A DNA stretch of 64,000 nt. Origin: Polaribacter sejongensis (GTDB lineage Bacteria > Bacteroidota > Bacteroidia > Flavobacteriales > Flavobacteriaceae). The position numbers and the translations under genes were made by a program. The notes below the pieces were generated by a model that did no database searches, was not told where the DNA came from, and was given only the letters and a program-made list of their open reading frames with translations. Numbering within the stretch: position 1 is the stretch's first letter; each line of letters starts with the position of its first letter. Location: NCBI RefSeq assembly GCF_038024065.1, contig NZ_CP150667.1:3107501-3171500 (forward strand). Reading direction: 5' to 3'. Positions 45,892 to 54,066 of the stretch are shown here, piece by piece.

Positions 45892-46191
45892 ATGAGTAAT
45901 TTTTCAGAAATTATAAATCAAGATAAACCTGTTTTAGTAGATTTTTTCGCAGAATGGTGCGGACCATGTAAAACCATGAGTCCAATTTTAAAAGAAGTAA
46001 AAGATGCATTAGGTGATGCAGTTTCTATTGTTAAAATAGATGTTGATAAAAATCAATCGTTAGCTGCAAAATATGAAGTTAGAGGTGTACCAACCTTAAT
46101 TTTATACAAGTCTGGCAAACAAGTTTGGAGACAATCTGGTGCAGTACCTAAAAACCAGTTAATCACTATTATAAATAACAGTGGTAAGTAA
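45892..46191 (+). CDS. trxA: Thioredoxin
   Basis: Classic cytoplasmic thioredoxin of 99 aa with the WCGPCK active site (Cys23, Cys26) and the cis-Pro segment [10 protein letters not shown]. It reduces protein disulfides. It shares the transcript with the di-haem lipoprotein upstream and is probably under the same regulator. A typical genome carries several thioredoxins; this one appears devoted to the redox unit. Confidence 0.93.
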   Translation: MSNFSEIINQDKPVLVDFFAEWCGPCKTMSPILKEVKDALGDAVSIVKIDVDKNQSLAAKYEVRGVPTLILYKSGKQVWRQSGAVPKNQLITIINNSGK

Positions 46192-46339
46192 TTTAATACT
46201 AGGTTGATTAGAAATAGTTTTCTAAAAAGGACATTTTTGTCAATCTAAATTTATTTCAGATTCTTATGAAGGTAGAACTTGATTAAGTTGATGTTTTGAA
46301 AAAGTTAAGTCTTTTAAACCTTTTTTTAGACAGCCTCTT

Positions 46340-47929
46340 TTATTTAGAAATACAATCTAAACTATAAAAACCACCACAATTTTCGGTTCTCTTTTTAGAA
46401 AATTGAGTAATTAAATATGCCGTTGTAATTAAGTTTCTTAATTCGCATAAATCTATAGAAAGTTCAGAATGGTCATAAAGGCGTTTGTTGTCTTCATAAA
46501 GTACTTTTAAACGCTTTTCTGCTCGTAACAAACGCTCGTTAGAACGCACAATACCTACATAATTCGTCATAATAGTTTTTACTTCATTTCTATCATGCGT
46601 AAGCAATACTTTTTCCATGTTTTTAATAACACCACTATCATTCCAAACCGGAATATCTTTTGGTCTTTTGGCTTTATTGTATTTTTTAGAAATACTTAAA
46701 AAGGCGTTGTGAGCATAAACCAAACCTTCTAATAAAGAATTAGAAGCCAATCTATTTCCGCCATGTAAACCAGTTCTTGTAACTTCGCCACAAGCGTATA
46801 ATTTTTTGATAGATGTTTTTGCTTTTTTATTCACATTTACACCACCACAAATGTAATGAGATGCTGGTACTACAGGAATATAGTCTTTGTTTACATCAAT
46901 ATTTAAAGAAGCACATTTTTCTGTAATATTAGGAAAATGTTCTTTAAATTTTACCATGTCTAAATTGGTACAGTCTAAATATACATGCGGTTTTCCACTC
47001 TTTTTTAATTCATTATCAATGGCTCTTGCAACAATATCTCTAGAGGCTAATTCTTCTCTTTCATCATATTTATGCATAAAAAAATCACCATTGTAATTTC
47101 TTAGTTTTGCACCAAATCCTCGCACAGCTTCGGATATTAAAAAGGCAGGATATTCGCCTGGGTTGTACAACGCTGTTGGATGAAACTGTATAAATTCCAT
47201 GTCAGAAATTTCTGCCTTTGCACGGTATGCAATTCCTATTCCGTCTCCAGTTGCCACAGTTGGGTTTGTAGTAGTTTCGTAAACTTGCCCATTTCCTCCT
47301 GAAGCTAAAAGTGTAAACTTACTTACAAAGGTTTTTACTTTATCTTCATTAATATCTAAAACATAAGCACCATAACAAGAAATTTTGCCATTTCGCTTTG
47401 TTTTAGTCTTTTTAGTTTGATGTTCTGTAATTAAATCTATCGCGTAATGATAGGTAAGAAATTCTATATTTTGTTGTGCATTTACTTGCGCTAATAAAGC
47501 ACGTTCTATTTCTGCACCTGTAATATCTGTATGATGTAAAATTCTGTTTTGAGAGTGTCCGCCTTCTCTACCTAAATCATAATTTCCTTTTTCGTTTTTA
47601 TCAAACTTTGTTCCCCAATCTATTAATTCTTGTAATCTTTCTGGAGCATCTCTAACCACCATTTTAACAACCTCTTCGTCACATAAACCATCACCTGCAA
47701 TTAAAGTGTCTTCTATATGTTGTTTAAAAGTGTCAACTGTTTTATTATAAACGGTAGCAATACCACCTTGGGCATATTTTGTGTTAGATTCGCTTTGTTT
47801 GTCTTTAGTAACAATAACAACTTTAGCGTCTTTGTGTTCAAGAGCAACTTTTAAAGCAAAAGTTAATCCAGAAACTCCAGAACCGATTATTAAAAAATCG
47901 GTAGAGATTATGTTTTTATCAGGTAACAT
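46340..47929 (-). CDS. nadB: L-aspartate oxidase
   Basis: Flavoenzyme of 529 aa that oxidises L-aspartate to iminoaspartate, the first step in de novo NAD synthesis. The FAD motif GSGVSGLTFAL lies near residue 17, and SNTKYAQGGIA and HxTALYNPGEYPAFLISEA-type active-site segments are present (FHPTALYNPGE, RGFGAKLRN). It follows nadA by nine bases on the minus strand, and the two enzymes act in succession. nadC is not in this window. Confidence 0.94.
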   Translation of the reverse strand: MLPDKNIISTDFLIIGSGVSGLTFALKVALEHKDAKVVIVTKDKQSESNTKYAQGGIATVYNKTVDTFKQHIEDTLIAGDGLCDEEVVKMVVRDAPERLQELIDWGTKFDKNEKGNYDLGREGGHSQNRILHHTDITGAEIERALLAQVNAQQNIEFLTYHYAIDLITEHQTKKTKTKRNGKISCYGAYVLDINEDKVKTFVSKFTLLASGGNGQVYETTTNPTVATGDGIGIAYRAKAEISDMEFIQFHPTALYNPGEYPAFLISEAVRGFGAKLRNYNGDFFMHKYDEREELASRDIVARAIDNELKKSGKPHVYLDCTNLDMVKFKEHFPNITEKCASLNIDVNKDYIPVVPASHYICGGVNVNKKAKTSIKKLYACGEVTRTGLHGGNRLASNSLLEGLVYAHNAFLSISKKYNKAKRPKDIPVWNDSGVIKNMEKVLLTHDRNEVKTIMTNYVGIVRSNERLLRAEKRLKVLYEDNKRLYDHSELSIDLCELRNLITTAYLITQFSKKRTENCGGFYSLDCISK

Positions 47930-47938
47930 TTTAAGGCG

Positions 47939-48934
47939 TTATTTAGAAAGTTCTAGCATTCTGTTGATAGGAATTATTGCTTTTTCACATAATTCTGCTT
48001 CCACTTCTATATTTGGTAATTCGTGTTTTAAACATAAATACAATTTTTGCATTGTATTCATTTTCATATAAGCACATTCGCTACAAGCACAAGTATTATC
48101 TTCTTTTGCAGGAGCAGGAATTATTTCCTTATCAGGATTTTCTTGTAACATTTGAAACAATATACCAGCTTCTGTAGCAACAATAAATTTCTTTTTATCG
48201 CTGTTTTTTACATGGTTTAAAAGACCAGAAGTAGAGCCAATATATTTGGCTACTTTAAGCATATGCGCTTCAGATTCTGGATGCGCAATTAATTCTGCAT
48301 CTGGATGTTCTTGATATAAGTCAATTAACTTTTCCATAGAAAAAGCTTCATGAACCATACAAGCGCCATCCCAAAGTAACATATCTCTTCCTGTTTCTTT
48401 ATTTAAGTAAGCTCCTAAATTTCTATCTGGAGCAAAAATAATGGGTTGATCTTGTGGTATAGAATCAATAATTTTTCTAGCGTTAGAAGAGGTACAAACG
48501 TAATCGCTTAATGCTTTTATTTCTGCAGAGCAATTAATGTAAGTAACAACTAAATGATCTGGATGTTTCTTTTTAAATTCTGAGAATTGTTCTGGCGGAC
48601 AAGAATCTGCCAAAGAGCAACCTGCTAGTAAGTCTGGTAATAAAACTTTTTTAGTAGGGTTTAATATTTTTGCGGTTTCTGCCATAAAATGAACTCCTGC
48701 AAAAACAATAATGTCTGCATCTGTTTTTGCTGCTTGTTGTGCTAAGGCTAAACTATCACCTACAAAATCTGCAATTTCTTGAATCTCATCTATTTGATAA
48801 TAATGCGCTAAGATAACTGCATTCTTCTCTTTTTTTAGTTTCAAAATCTCCTCAACATAATCAATATTAGGAGTTTCAATATCTAAAAATCCTTTTTTGT
48901 TGAGGTTTTTTTTTGCACTAACTAAAGTTTTCAT
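47939..48934 (-). CDS. nadA: Quinolinate synthase
   Basis: Iron-sulfur enzyme of 331 aa that condenses iminoaspartate with dihydroxyacetone phosphate to quinolinate. The three cluster cysteines can be placed in [17 protein letters not shown] and [11 protein letters not shown]; substrate-binding blocks ILAHYYQ and APDRNLG are present. It is the promoter-proximal gene of the nadA-nadB pair, with a -7 box at 48962-48969. Confidence 0.95.
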   Translation of the reverse strand: MKTLVSAKKNLNKKGFLDIETPNIDYVEEILKLKKEKNAVILAHYYQIDEIQEIADFVGDSLALAQQAAKTDADIIVFAGVHFMAETAKILNPTKKVLLPDLLAGCSLADSCPPEQFSEFKKKHPDHLVVTYINCSAEIKALSDYVCTSSNARKIIDSIPQDQPIIFAPDRNLGAYLNKETGRDMLLWDGACMVHEAFSMEKLIDLYQEHPDAELIAHPESEAHMLKVAKYIGSTSGLLNHVKNSDKKKFIVATEAGILFQMLQENPDKEIIPAPAKEDNTCACSECAYMKMNTMQKLYLCLKHELPNIEVEAELCEKAIIPINRMLELSK

Positions 48935-48961
48935 AAAAAGTGTTTATTATTAACTACGTTG

Positions 48962-48969
48962 CAAATATA
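48962..48969 (-). promoter_or_regulatory. Promoter -7 box of nadAB
   Basis: TATATTTG on the minus strand matches TAnnTTTG exactly, 28 bases before the nadA start. Confidence 0.6.
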
Positions 48970-49038
48970 AACTCTATTTTGTTGGTAGGAAAATGATTGC
49001 CATCATTCTGTTAAATTATGATTATAATAAGCTAAAAA

Positions 49039-49620
49039 ATGAACTTATCTGAAAAATTTTGGGAAAACAAGTACCAAACAAACAAAGTTGGTTGGGATTT
49101 AGGAGCGGTTTCACCTCCATTAAAAACATATTTCGATCAATTAACAAACAAAGAATTAAAGATCTTAATACCTGGTGGAGGAAATTCTTACGAAGCAGAA
49201 TATCTTTTTAATAATGGATTTACCAATGTTTATGTGGTAGATTTAGCTAAAAGTGCCTTAGAAAATATTAAAAATAGAGTTTCAGGTTTTCCAGAATCAC
49301 AATTAATTTTAGGAGATTTTTTTGATGTAGATCAAACTTTTGATTTGATTATTGAACAAACTTTTTTCTGTGCAATTCATCCGGATTTAAGAGAAAAGTA
49401 TGCATTGAAAATGAATCGTCTGTTAGGCGAAAACGGGAAATTAGTAGGCTTGCTTTTTGATGCAAAACTAAATGATGATCATCCACCTTTTGGTGGAAGT
49501 AAAACAGAATACATCACTTATTTCGATTCTCATTTTACAATGGATGTTTTTACAGCATGTTATAATTCTTACCCAAACAGACAAGAAATGGAGTTGTTTG
49601 TGAAGTTTTTGAAGAAGTAA
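49039..49620 (+). CDS. Thiopurine S-methyltransferase (TPMT) family protein
   Basis: A 193-aa SAM-dependent methyltransferase with the TPMT-family opening FWENKYQTNKVGWD (residues 7-20), SAM motif LIPGGGNSYEAEYL (about 53-66) and IIEQTFFCAIHP. Bacterial relatives methylate thiols, tellurite, selenite or hydrogen sulfide-like species; the substrate is unknown. It stands alone between nadA (divergent) and the tlpA-like gene (convergent). Confidence 0.85.
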   Translation: MNLSEKFWENKYQTNKVGWDLGAVSPPLKTYFDQLTNKELKILIPGGGNSYEAEYLFNNGFTNVYVVDLAKSALENIKNRVSGFPESQLILGDFFDVDQTFDLIIEQTFFCAIHPDLREKYALKMNRLLGENGKLVGLLFDAKLNDDHPPFGGSKTEYITYFDSHFTMDVFTACYNSYPNRQEMELFVKFLKK

Positions 49621-49661
49621 TATACGAGAGTCTAAAAGGTGTGTTTTATGTGAGTCTTAAT

Positions 49662-50267
49662 CTATTTGATGTTTTCTAGAAATACTTTAAATTCATCCGT
49701 ATTATAATTAGCCATTCCCTCATGTGTTAATACAATATTTTTATCAGCATCAATGATGTAAGTTGTTGGTAATGCAGACGATTGTAACATTGCAGGCAAG
49801 TTACTGGCAAGTGTATATATTGGTAAATTATATCCTTTTTTCTTATTAAAAGCCTTTGCTGTTTCAAAATCTTTATCAAAAGACAGCAGTATAAAAGCGA
49901 CATCATTACCCATTTCTTTATGTAATTTACTAATACTTGGCATTTCTGCAATACAAGGAGGACACCACGTTGCCCAATAATTTAGAAATATTACTTTGTC
50001 TTTTAAATCTGCTAAAGATGTCATTTTACCATCGCCATCTATCAACTTTACATTTAAATCAGCTTTTGTGTATTCAGAAATGGTTTCAGAAGCATTTTTA
50101 TTTGTTATTTCCTTTACATTAGGGTTCATTAACCCAGTAGCCAATACGCCTCGTTGTACGAAACCAATAACTTCTGTATGCAAACCTGTAACATAAAGTG
50201 TAATTATTATGAAGACAAAAACTCCGTTCTGAATCCACGTTTTCTTGGTGTTTTTATCTTTCTTCAT
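49662..50267 (-). CDS. TlpA/ResA-like membrane-anchored thioredoxin
   Basis: A 201-aa protein with one N-terminal membrane helix (residues 13-30) and a periplasmic thioredoxin-like domain with active site WCPPC (Cys102, Cys105). WCPPC is typical of TlpA/ResA-type reductants involved in cytochrome c maturation or oxidase copper-site assembly. The last residues show cis-Pro ALPTTYI. It has an exact -7 box and a candidate Crp/Fnr site upstream, spaced exactly as for the di-haem lipoprotein gene. Confidence 0.88.
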   Translation of the reverse strand: MKKDKNTKKTWIQNGVFVFIIITLYVTGLHTEVIGFVQRGVLATGLMNPNVKEITNKNASETISEYTKADLNVKLIDGDGKMTSLADLKDKVIFLNYWATWCPPCIAEMPSISKLHKEMGNDVAFILLSFDKDFETAKAFNKKKGYNLPIYTLASNLPAMLQSSALPTTYIIDADKNIVLTHEGMANYNTDEFKVFLENIK

Positions 50268-50440
50268 TTTATTATTTTTTAAGAAATTATATCTTTTTTT
50301 AACTTTTCTATTTCTAATGTCAATTTATGTAGGATGTTTTATAATTGGTAATTATAAAGTTTGTCCCATCAATATCCTTAATTTTTAAGAAAATTAAAAA
50401 GCAACATAATTTCTAATTTATTTTACATTTTTATAAAGTA

Positions 50441-50448
50441 CAAACATA
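50441..50448 (-). promoter_or_regulatory. Promoter -7 box of the tlpA-like gene
   Basis: TATGTTTG on the minus strand matches TAnnTTTG exactly. The leader to the start codon at 50267 would be about 165 bases. Confidence 0.55.
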
Positions 50449-50470
50449 AATAAAATAAGACTTTACGTAG

Positions 50471-50484
50471 GTAACACTAGTTAC
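50471..50484 (-). promoter_or_regulatory. Candidate Crp/Fnr-type operator, site 2
   Basis: Perfect inverted repeat GTAAC-ACTA-GTTAC, extended by one pair to GGTAAC...GTTACC. The centre (50477.5) is 29.5 bases from the first base of the leftward -7 box (T at 50448), identical to site 1. Confidence 0.65.
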
Positions 50485-50566
50485 CAAACTTGTTAAAGTA
50501 ATATTAAATAATAGCACCTCTATGTGTTCTTGTTTTATTAAATTTACCAATGTAAAATATGGTTTA

Positions 50567-50580
50567 GCTACTTATGTTAC
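50567..50580 (+). promoter_or_regulatory. Candidate Crp/Fnr-type operator, site 3 (degenerate)
   Basis: GCTAC-TTAT-GTTAC: the right half is perfect and the left half has two mismatches to GTAAC. The centre (50573.5) is again exactly 29.5 bases before the -7 box of cydA at 50603. Confidence 0.5.
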
Positions 50581-50602
50581 ATAGGGAGTGTAAGACAATG
50601 TA

Positions 50603-50610
50603 TATTTTTG
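50603..50610 (+). promoter_or_regulatory. Promoter -7 box of cydAB
   Basis: TATTTTTG matches TAnnTTTG exactly. Because it covers the upstream in-frame ATG at 50608, the true cydA start must be the later ATG at 50644. Confidence 0.65.
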
Positions 50611-50643
50611 CAGATATTAATAAGTATAACAAGTATTTTTAAT

Positions 50644-51975
50644 ATGGAAGACATGATTTTTTATGATAGACTGCAGTTTGCATTTACTATCACCTTTCAC
50701 TACATATTTCCGCAATTGACAATGGGACTTTCTTTAATGATTGTTTATTTTAAATGGAAGTATTTAAGAAATAATGATGAAAAATATAATGATGCTGCAA
50801 AGTTTTTTATGAAAATTTTTGCCATTAATTTTACAATGGGAGTTATTACAGGAATTCCTATGGAATTTCAATTTGGTACCAATTGGGCAAAATTTTCTGA
50901 GTTAACGGGTAGTATTATTGGGCAAACCTTAGCAATGGAAGGTCTGTTTTCTTTCTTCTTAGAATCCTCTTTCTTAGCACTCTTTATTTTTGGTGAAAAA
51001 TTAATGGGGCAAAAACTCCATCTTTTAACAGGTTTTTTAGTCTTTTTAGGTTCTTGGGCAAGTGGTTGGTTTATTTTAGCGACCAATGCTTGGATGCAAC
51101 ATCCTGTAGGGTATGAAATTTTAGATAATGGAAAATTTGTATTAGAAAATTTCTCTTCATTGTTTTCAAACCCTTGGTTATTACCTGCTTTTTTACACAA
51201 TCAATTTGCATCTGTAGTAACGTCTTCTTTTGTGGTAGCCAGTATTGGTGCTTTTTATATTTTAAGAAAGAAACAAATAGAATACGGAAAACTATTTCTA
51301 AAAACAGGTGTAATATTTGGGTTGGTTTCGAGTGTTTTGGTGGCTTTTCCCACGGGAGATTGGAACGCTAAGAATGTTGCCAAATACCAACCAGCTGCTT
51401 TTGCAGCCATGGAAGGAATTTTTGAAACAGAAGAAGCTGGAGCAGAAATTGTTTTGATTGGTCAGCCAAATATGGTTGAAAAAAAGTTAGATAATAAAAT
51501 TGCAGTTCCTAATATTTTAAGTTTTTTAACGCATCAAGATTGGAATAAGCAAATTCCTGGAATGGATCAATTTAAAGAAGAAGAATTGCCAGATAATATT
51601 CCAGCACTTTATTATTCATATCATATAATGGTTGGTTTAGGTACTATTTTTATTGGTATTATGGCATTAGCACTTTTCTTTTTATGGCGAAAAAAATTGT
51701 ACACTTTTAAGCCATTGCTCTGGTTTATTCTGTTTTTGGTTCCGTTTCCATACATTGCTAACCTTACAGGTTGGTACACGGCAGAATTGGGGAGACAACC
51801 TTATTTAGTATACGGATTGCTAAAAACAAGCGATGGTGTTTCACCAACGGTGTCTTCGGGAAATACTTTATTTACCTTATTGGGTTTTGTTGCTTTATAC
51901 ATGCTATTAGGACTATTATTTTTAGTTTTAGTTGGCAAAACGATAAACGAAGGTCCTAAACTTCAAAAACATTAA
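50644..51975 (+). CDS. cydA: Cytochrome bd ubiquinol/menaquinol oxidase subunit I
   Basis: Haem-bearing subunit (443 aa) of the high-affinity bd oxidase. The start at 50644 is preferred over 50608, which overlaps the promoter; it places the family haem ligand His at residue 19 (FHYIFPQL), as in E. coli. The GRQP motif is present (GRQPYLVYG). The length is that of the short Q-loop type. cydB follows three bases later. A degenerate Crp/Fnr-type site upstream suggests induction when oxygen is scarce. Confidence 0.94.
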   Translation: MEDMIFYDRLQFAFTITFHYIFPQLTMGLSLMIVYFKWKYLRNNDEKYNDAAKFFMKIFAINFTMGVITGIPMEFQFGTNWAKFSELTGSIIGQTLAMEGLFSFFLESSFLALFIFGEKLMGQKLHLLTGFLVFLGSWASGWFILATNAWMQHPVGYEILDNGKFVLENFSSLFSNPWLLPAFLHNQFASVVTSSFVVASIGAFYILRKKQIEYGKLFLKTGVIFGLVSSVLVAFPTGDWNAKNVAKYQPAAFAAMEGIFETEEAGAEIVLIGQPNMVEKKLDNKIAVPNILSFLTHQDWNKQIPGMDQFKEEELPDNIPALYYSYHIMVGLGTIFIGIMALALFFLWRKKLYTFKPLLWFILFLVPFPYIANLTGWYTAELGRQPYLVYGLLKTSDGVSPTVSSGNTLFTLLGFVALYMLLGLLFLVLVGKTINEGPKLQKH

Positions 51976-51978
51976 ACG

Positions 51979-53052
51979 ATGGAAATATTTTGGTACATTA
52001 TAATAGCAACTGTTTTAGGGATCTTTTTTGTTTTAGACGGATATGATTTCGGAACAGGAATTATTCATTTATTTTTTGCGAAAAAAGAAAAAGATAAAGA
52101 AGTAATTACAAAATCTGCAGGTTTATTTTGGGACTCTAATGAGGTTTGGTTAGTGGCTGCAGGTGGAATGCTCTTTATGGCTTTCCCTACTTTTTATGCT
52201 TCTGTATTTAGCGGGTTCTACTTGCCCTTAATCATCGTTTTATGGTTGATTATTTTTAGAGCAATTGGACTTGAATTTAGAAGTCAATTTAAGTTTCAAA
52301 TGTGGAAAGATATTTGGGATGTTTCTTTTGGAGTTTCTAGTTTATTATTAGCCTTATTTTTTGGAATTGCGCTAGGGAATATTGTGAGAGGTGTAAATTT
52401 AGGTGGCGTAGAAAACGGAACCTCTGTTTACGAAGGACATTATTTTTTCTTACCACTTTGGGATAGTAGTTTTAGCCCTTTAACAGAACATCCAGGAGTT
52501 ATCGATTGGTTTACGATTATTATAGGTTTAATTTCTGTAGTAACTTTAGCAATACACGGTGCTAATTGGATAATTTTAAAAACTAATTCGTCTATCAATT
52601 TAAAATTAAAAGGTGTTATTTTTAAGTTGAATATTGTTTTAACAATTCTTACTATTTTTTCGGTAGCAGTTTGGCAAATTGTAAATCCAGACTCTTTAAA
52701 TAATTTTGTTGATAAACCTTATTTATTAGTATTCCCAATGCTGTATTTTACAGGATTAGTTGGTTTGTTTTTTATCAAAAAAATTAAAAAAGATGTGCAT
52801 GCTTTTTGGTTATCAACGTTATTAATATTAGGAGGAATTACTTCTTCTTTGGCTTCTTTATTTCCAGTTATTTTACCTTCTGTTAACGATGTTCACGAGC
52901 CACTTACTATATACAATACTGCGGCACCAGAATACGGTTTGTCTATTGCATTTATTTGGGGGATTATTGGTATTATCTTAGTTGTGATTTACGCAATTAT
53001 CCAAAAAATATTAAAGGGTGGTAAAGTTGATAAAATGGATTACGGTCATTAG
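51979..53052 (+). CDS. cydB: Cytochrome bd oxidase subunit II
   Basis: Membrane subunit II of 357 aa with about eight helices. The family opening is clear: an N-terminal helix, then LDGYDFGTGIIHLF and WDSNEVWLVAAGGMLF. It stabilises the haems of CydA. It is cotranscribed with cydA and followed 15 bases later by a small membrane protein gene. Confidence 0.94.
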   Translation: MEIFWYIIIATVLGIFFVLDGYDFGTGIIHLFFAKKEKDKEVITKSAGLFWDSNEVWLVAAGGMLFMAFPTFYASVFSGFYLPLIIVLWLIIFRAIGLEFRSQFKFQMWKDIWDVSFGVSSLLLALFFGIALGNIVRGVNLGGVENGTSVYEGHYFFLPLWDSSFSPLTEHPGVIDWFTIIIGLISVVTLAIHGANWIILKTNSSINLKLKGVIFKLNIVLTILTIFSVAVWQIVNPDSLNNFVDKPYLLVFPMLYFTGLVGLFFIKKIKKDVHAFWLSTLLILGGITSSLASLFPVILPSVNDVHEPLTIYNTAAPEYGLSIAFIWGIIGIILVVIYAIIQKILKGGKVDKMDYGH

Positions 53053-53067
53053 TCTAAATCTAATATT

Positions 53068-53364
53068 ATGACAGAAACATTAATTTCTTTACTGAGTATT
53101 TTGTTAGGAATAATTGGAGCGATTGGTTTTGGTATGCTGTTTAAAAAATATTCATTTGGTATTGTAGGCAATACAATAGCGGGTGTTTTTGGAAGTGTCT
53201 TTTTCATTAAATCATTTGGACGATTAGGCTTTAATCCGCAATCGATAATGCAACATGGTACATTTAATACTTCATTATTTATAATTAACTGCATCGTCTC
53301 CGTTTTAGGAGGTGTTTTAGGGTTGATTATCATTAAAAAAATCTATAATAAGCTTAATAAATAA
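53068..53364 (+). CDS. Small hypothetical membrane protein downstream of cydB
   Basis: A 98-aa protein with three hydrophobic helices (about residues 4-24, 32-50 and 68-92) and many glycines (GIIGAIGFGM, GNTIAGVFGS, GGVLGLIIIKK), broadly like the GlsB/YeaQ/YmgE group of small membrane proteins. It is 15 bases after cydB and probably in the same transcript. It is far longer than the CydX/CydS accessory subunits of bd oxidases, so a structural role in the oxidase is only a possibility. Confidence 0.65.
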   Translation: MTETLISLLSILLGIIGAIGFGMLFKKYSFGIVGNTIAGVFGSVFFIKSFGRLGFNPQSIMQHGTFNTSLFIINCIVSVLGGVLGLIIIKKIYNKLNK

Positions 53365-53417
53365 CTGTTTATATAGCTTACATGATATAAGTCATCTTAT
53401 CTAGTTTCAATTCATTA

Positions 53418-53425
53418 TACATTTG
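53418..53425 (+). promoter_or_regulatory. Promoter -7 box of the tetR-exporter operon
   Basis: TACATTTG matches TAnnTTTG exactly and is followed at once by a 16-base palindrome. Confidence 0.6.
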
Positions 53426-53441
53426 TTAACCAATTGGTTAA
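53426..53441 (+). promoter_or_regulatory. Candidate TetR operator
   Basis: TTAACCAATTGGTTAA is a perfect 16-base palindrome that would cover the transcription start of the regulator gene, ideal for autorepression of the whole exporter operon. Confidence 0.7.
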
Positions 53442-53453
53442 ACTAAATAGTTA

Positions 53454-54065
53454 ATGAGCGGGACTAAAAACGAAAATACAGAAGAACAAATTTTAAATGC
53501 AGCAAAAAATGTATTTCAATCTAAAGGAATGGATGGTGCTCGCATGCAAGAAATTGCCAATGAAGCTGGCATAAACAAAGCGATGCTTCACTATTATTAT
53601 AGAAGTAAACAATTACTTTTTGAAGCTGTATTTAAAAATGCATTTTCATTATTGGCGCCTCAATTAAATGCAGTTTTAAATGACGATTCATCCATAGAAG
53701 AAAAGGTACGAAATTTTTCATCAAACTATATTTCCTTTATTGAGAAGCATCCTTATTTACCTAATTTCATTATTCAAGAATTGAATAGAAATCCTGATTT
53801 TATGTTAAAAATGAAGGAAAATAATGGATTTCCAAATCTAGAAAAATTTAAAAAACAGGTAGCTCTTGAAGTTAAAAATGGTACTATCAAAAATGTTAAT
53901 GCAGCACAATTATTTATCAATATTCTAGCCTTAAATGTATTTCCTTTTATAGCCAAGCCTTTAATTCAAGGTTTAATTGCAGTTGAAGAAGACGGATTTC
54001 AGAAACTCATAGAAGATCGTAAAACTGAAGTTGCCGATTTTATCATTAATTCAATAAAAAAATAA
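53454..54065 (+). CDS. TetR/AcrR family transcriptional repressor
   Basis: A 203-aa regulator with an N-terminal helix-turn-helix (residues 10-56; MQEIANEAGINKAMLHYYYRSK) and a helical ligand-binding domain. It is the first gene of the exporter operon, one base before the tolC-like gene. The layout parallels E. coli CecR (YbiH) with ybhGFSR. The palindrome over its transcription start is the likely operator; the inducer is unknown. Confidence 0.9.
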   Translation: MSGTKNENTEEQILNAAKNVFQSKGMDGARMQEIANEAGINKAMLHYYYRSKQLLFEAVFKNAFSLLAPQLNAVLNDDSSIEEKVRNFSSNYISFIEKHPYLPNFIIQELNRNPDFMLKMKENNGFPNLEKFKKQVALEVKNGTIKNVNAAQLFINILALNVFPFIAKPLIQGLIAVEEDGFQKLIEDRKTEVADFIINSIKK

Positions 54066-54066
54066 G

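Noticed and set aside
50608..50643. Earlier in-frame ATG for cydA at 50608
   Set aside because: It lies inside the exact -7 box TATTTTTG (50603-50610), and the later ATG at 50644 puts the conserved haem ligand at His19.
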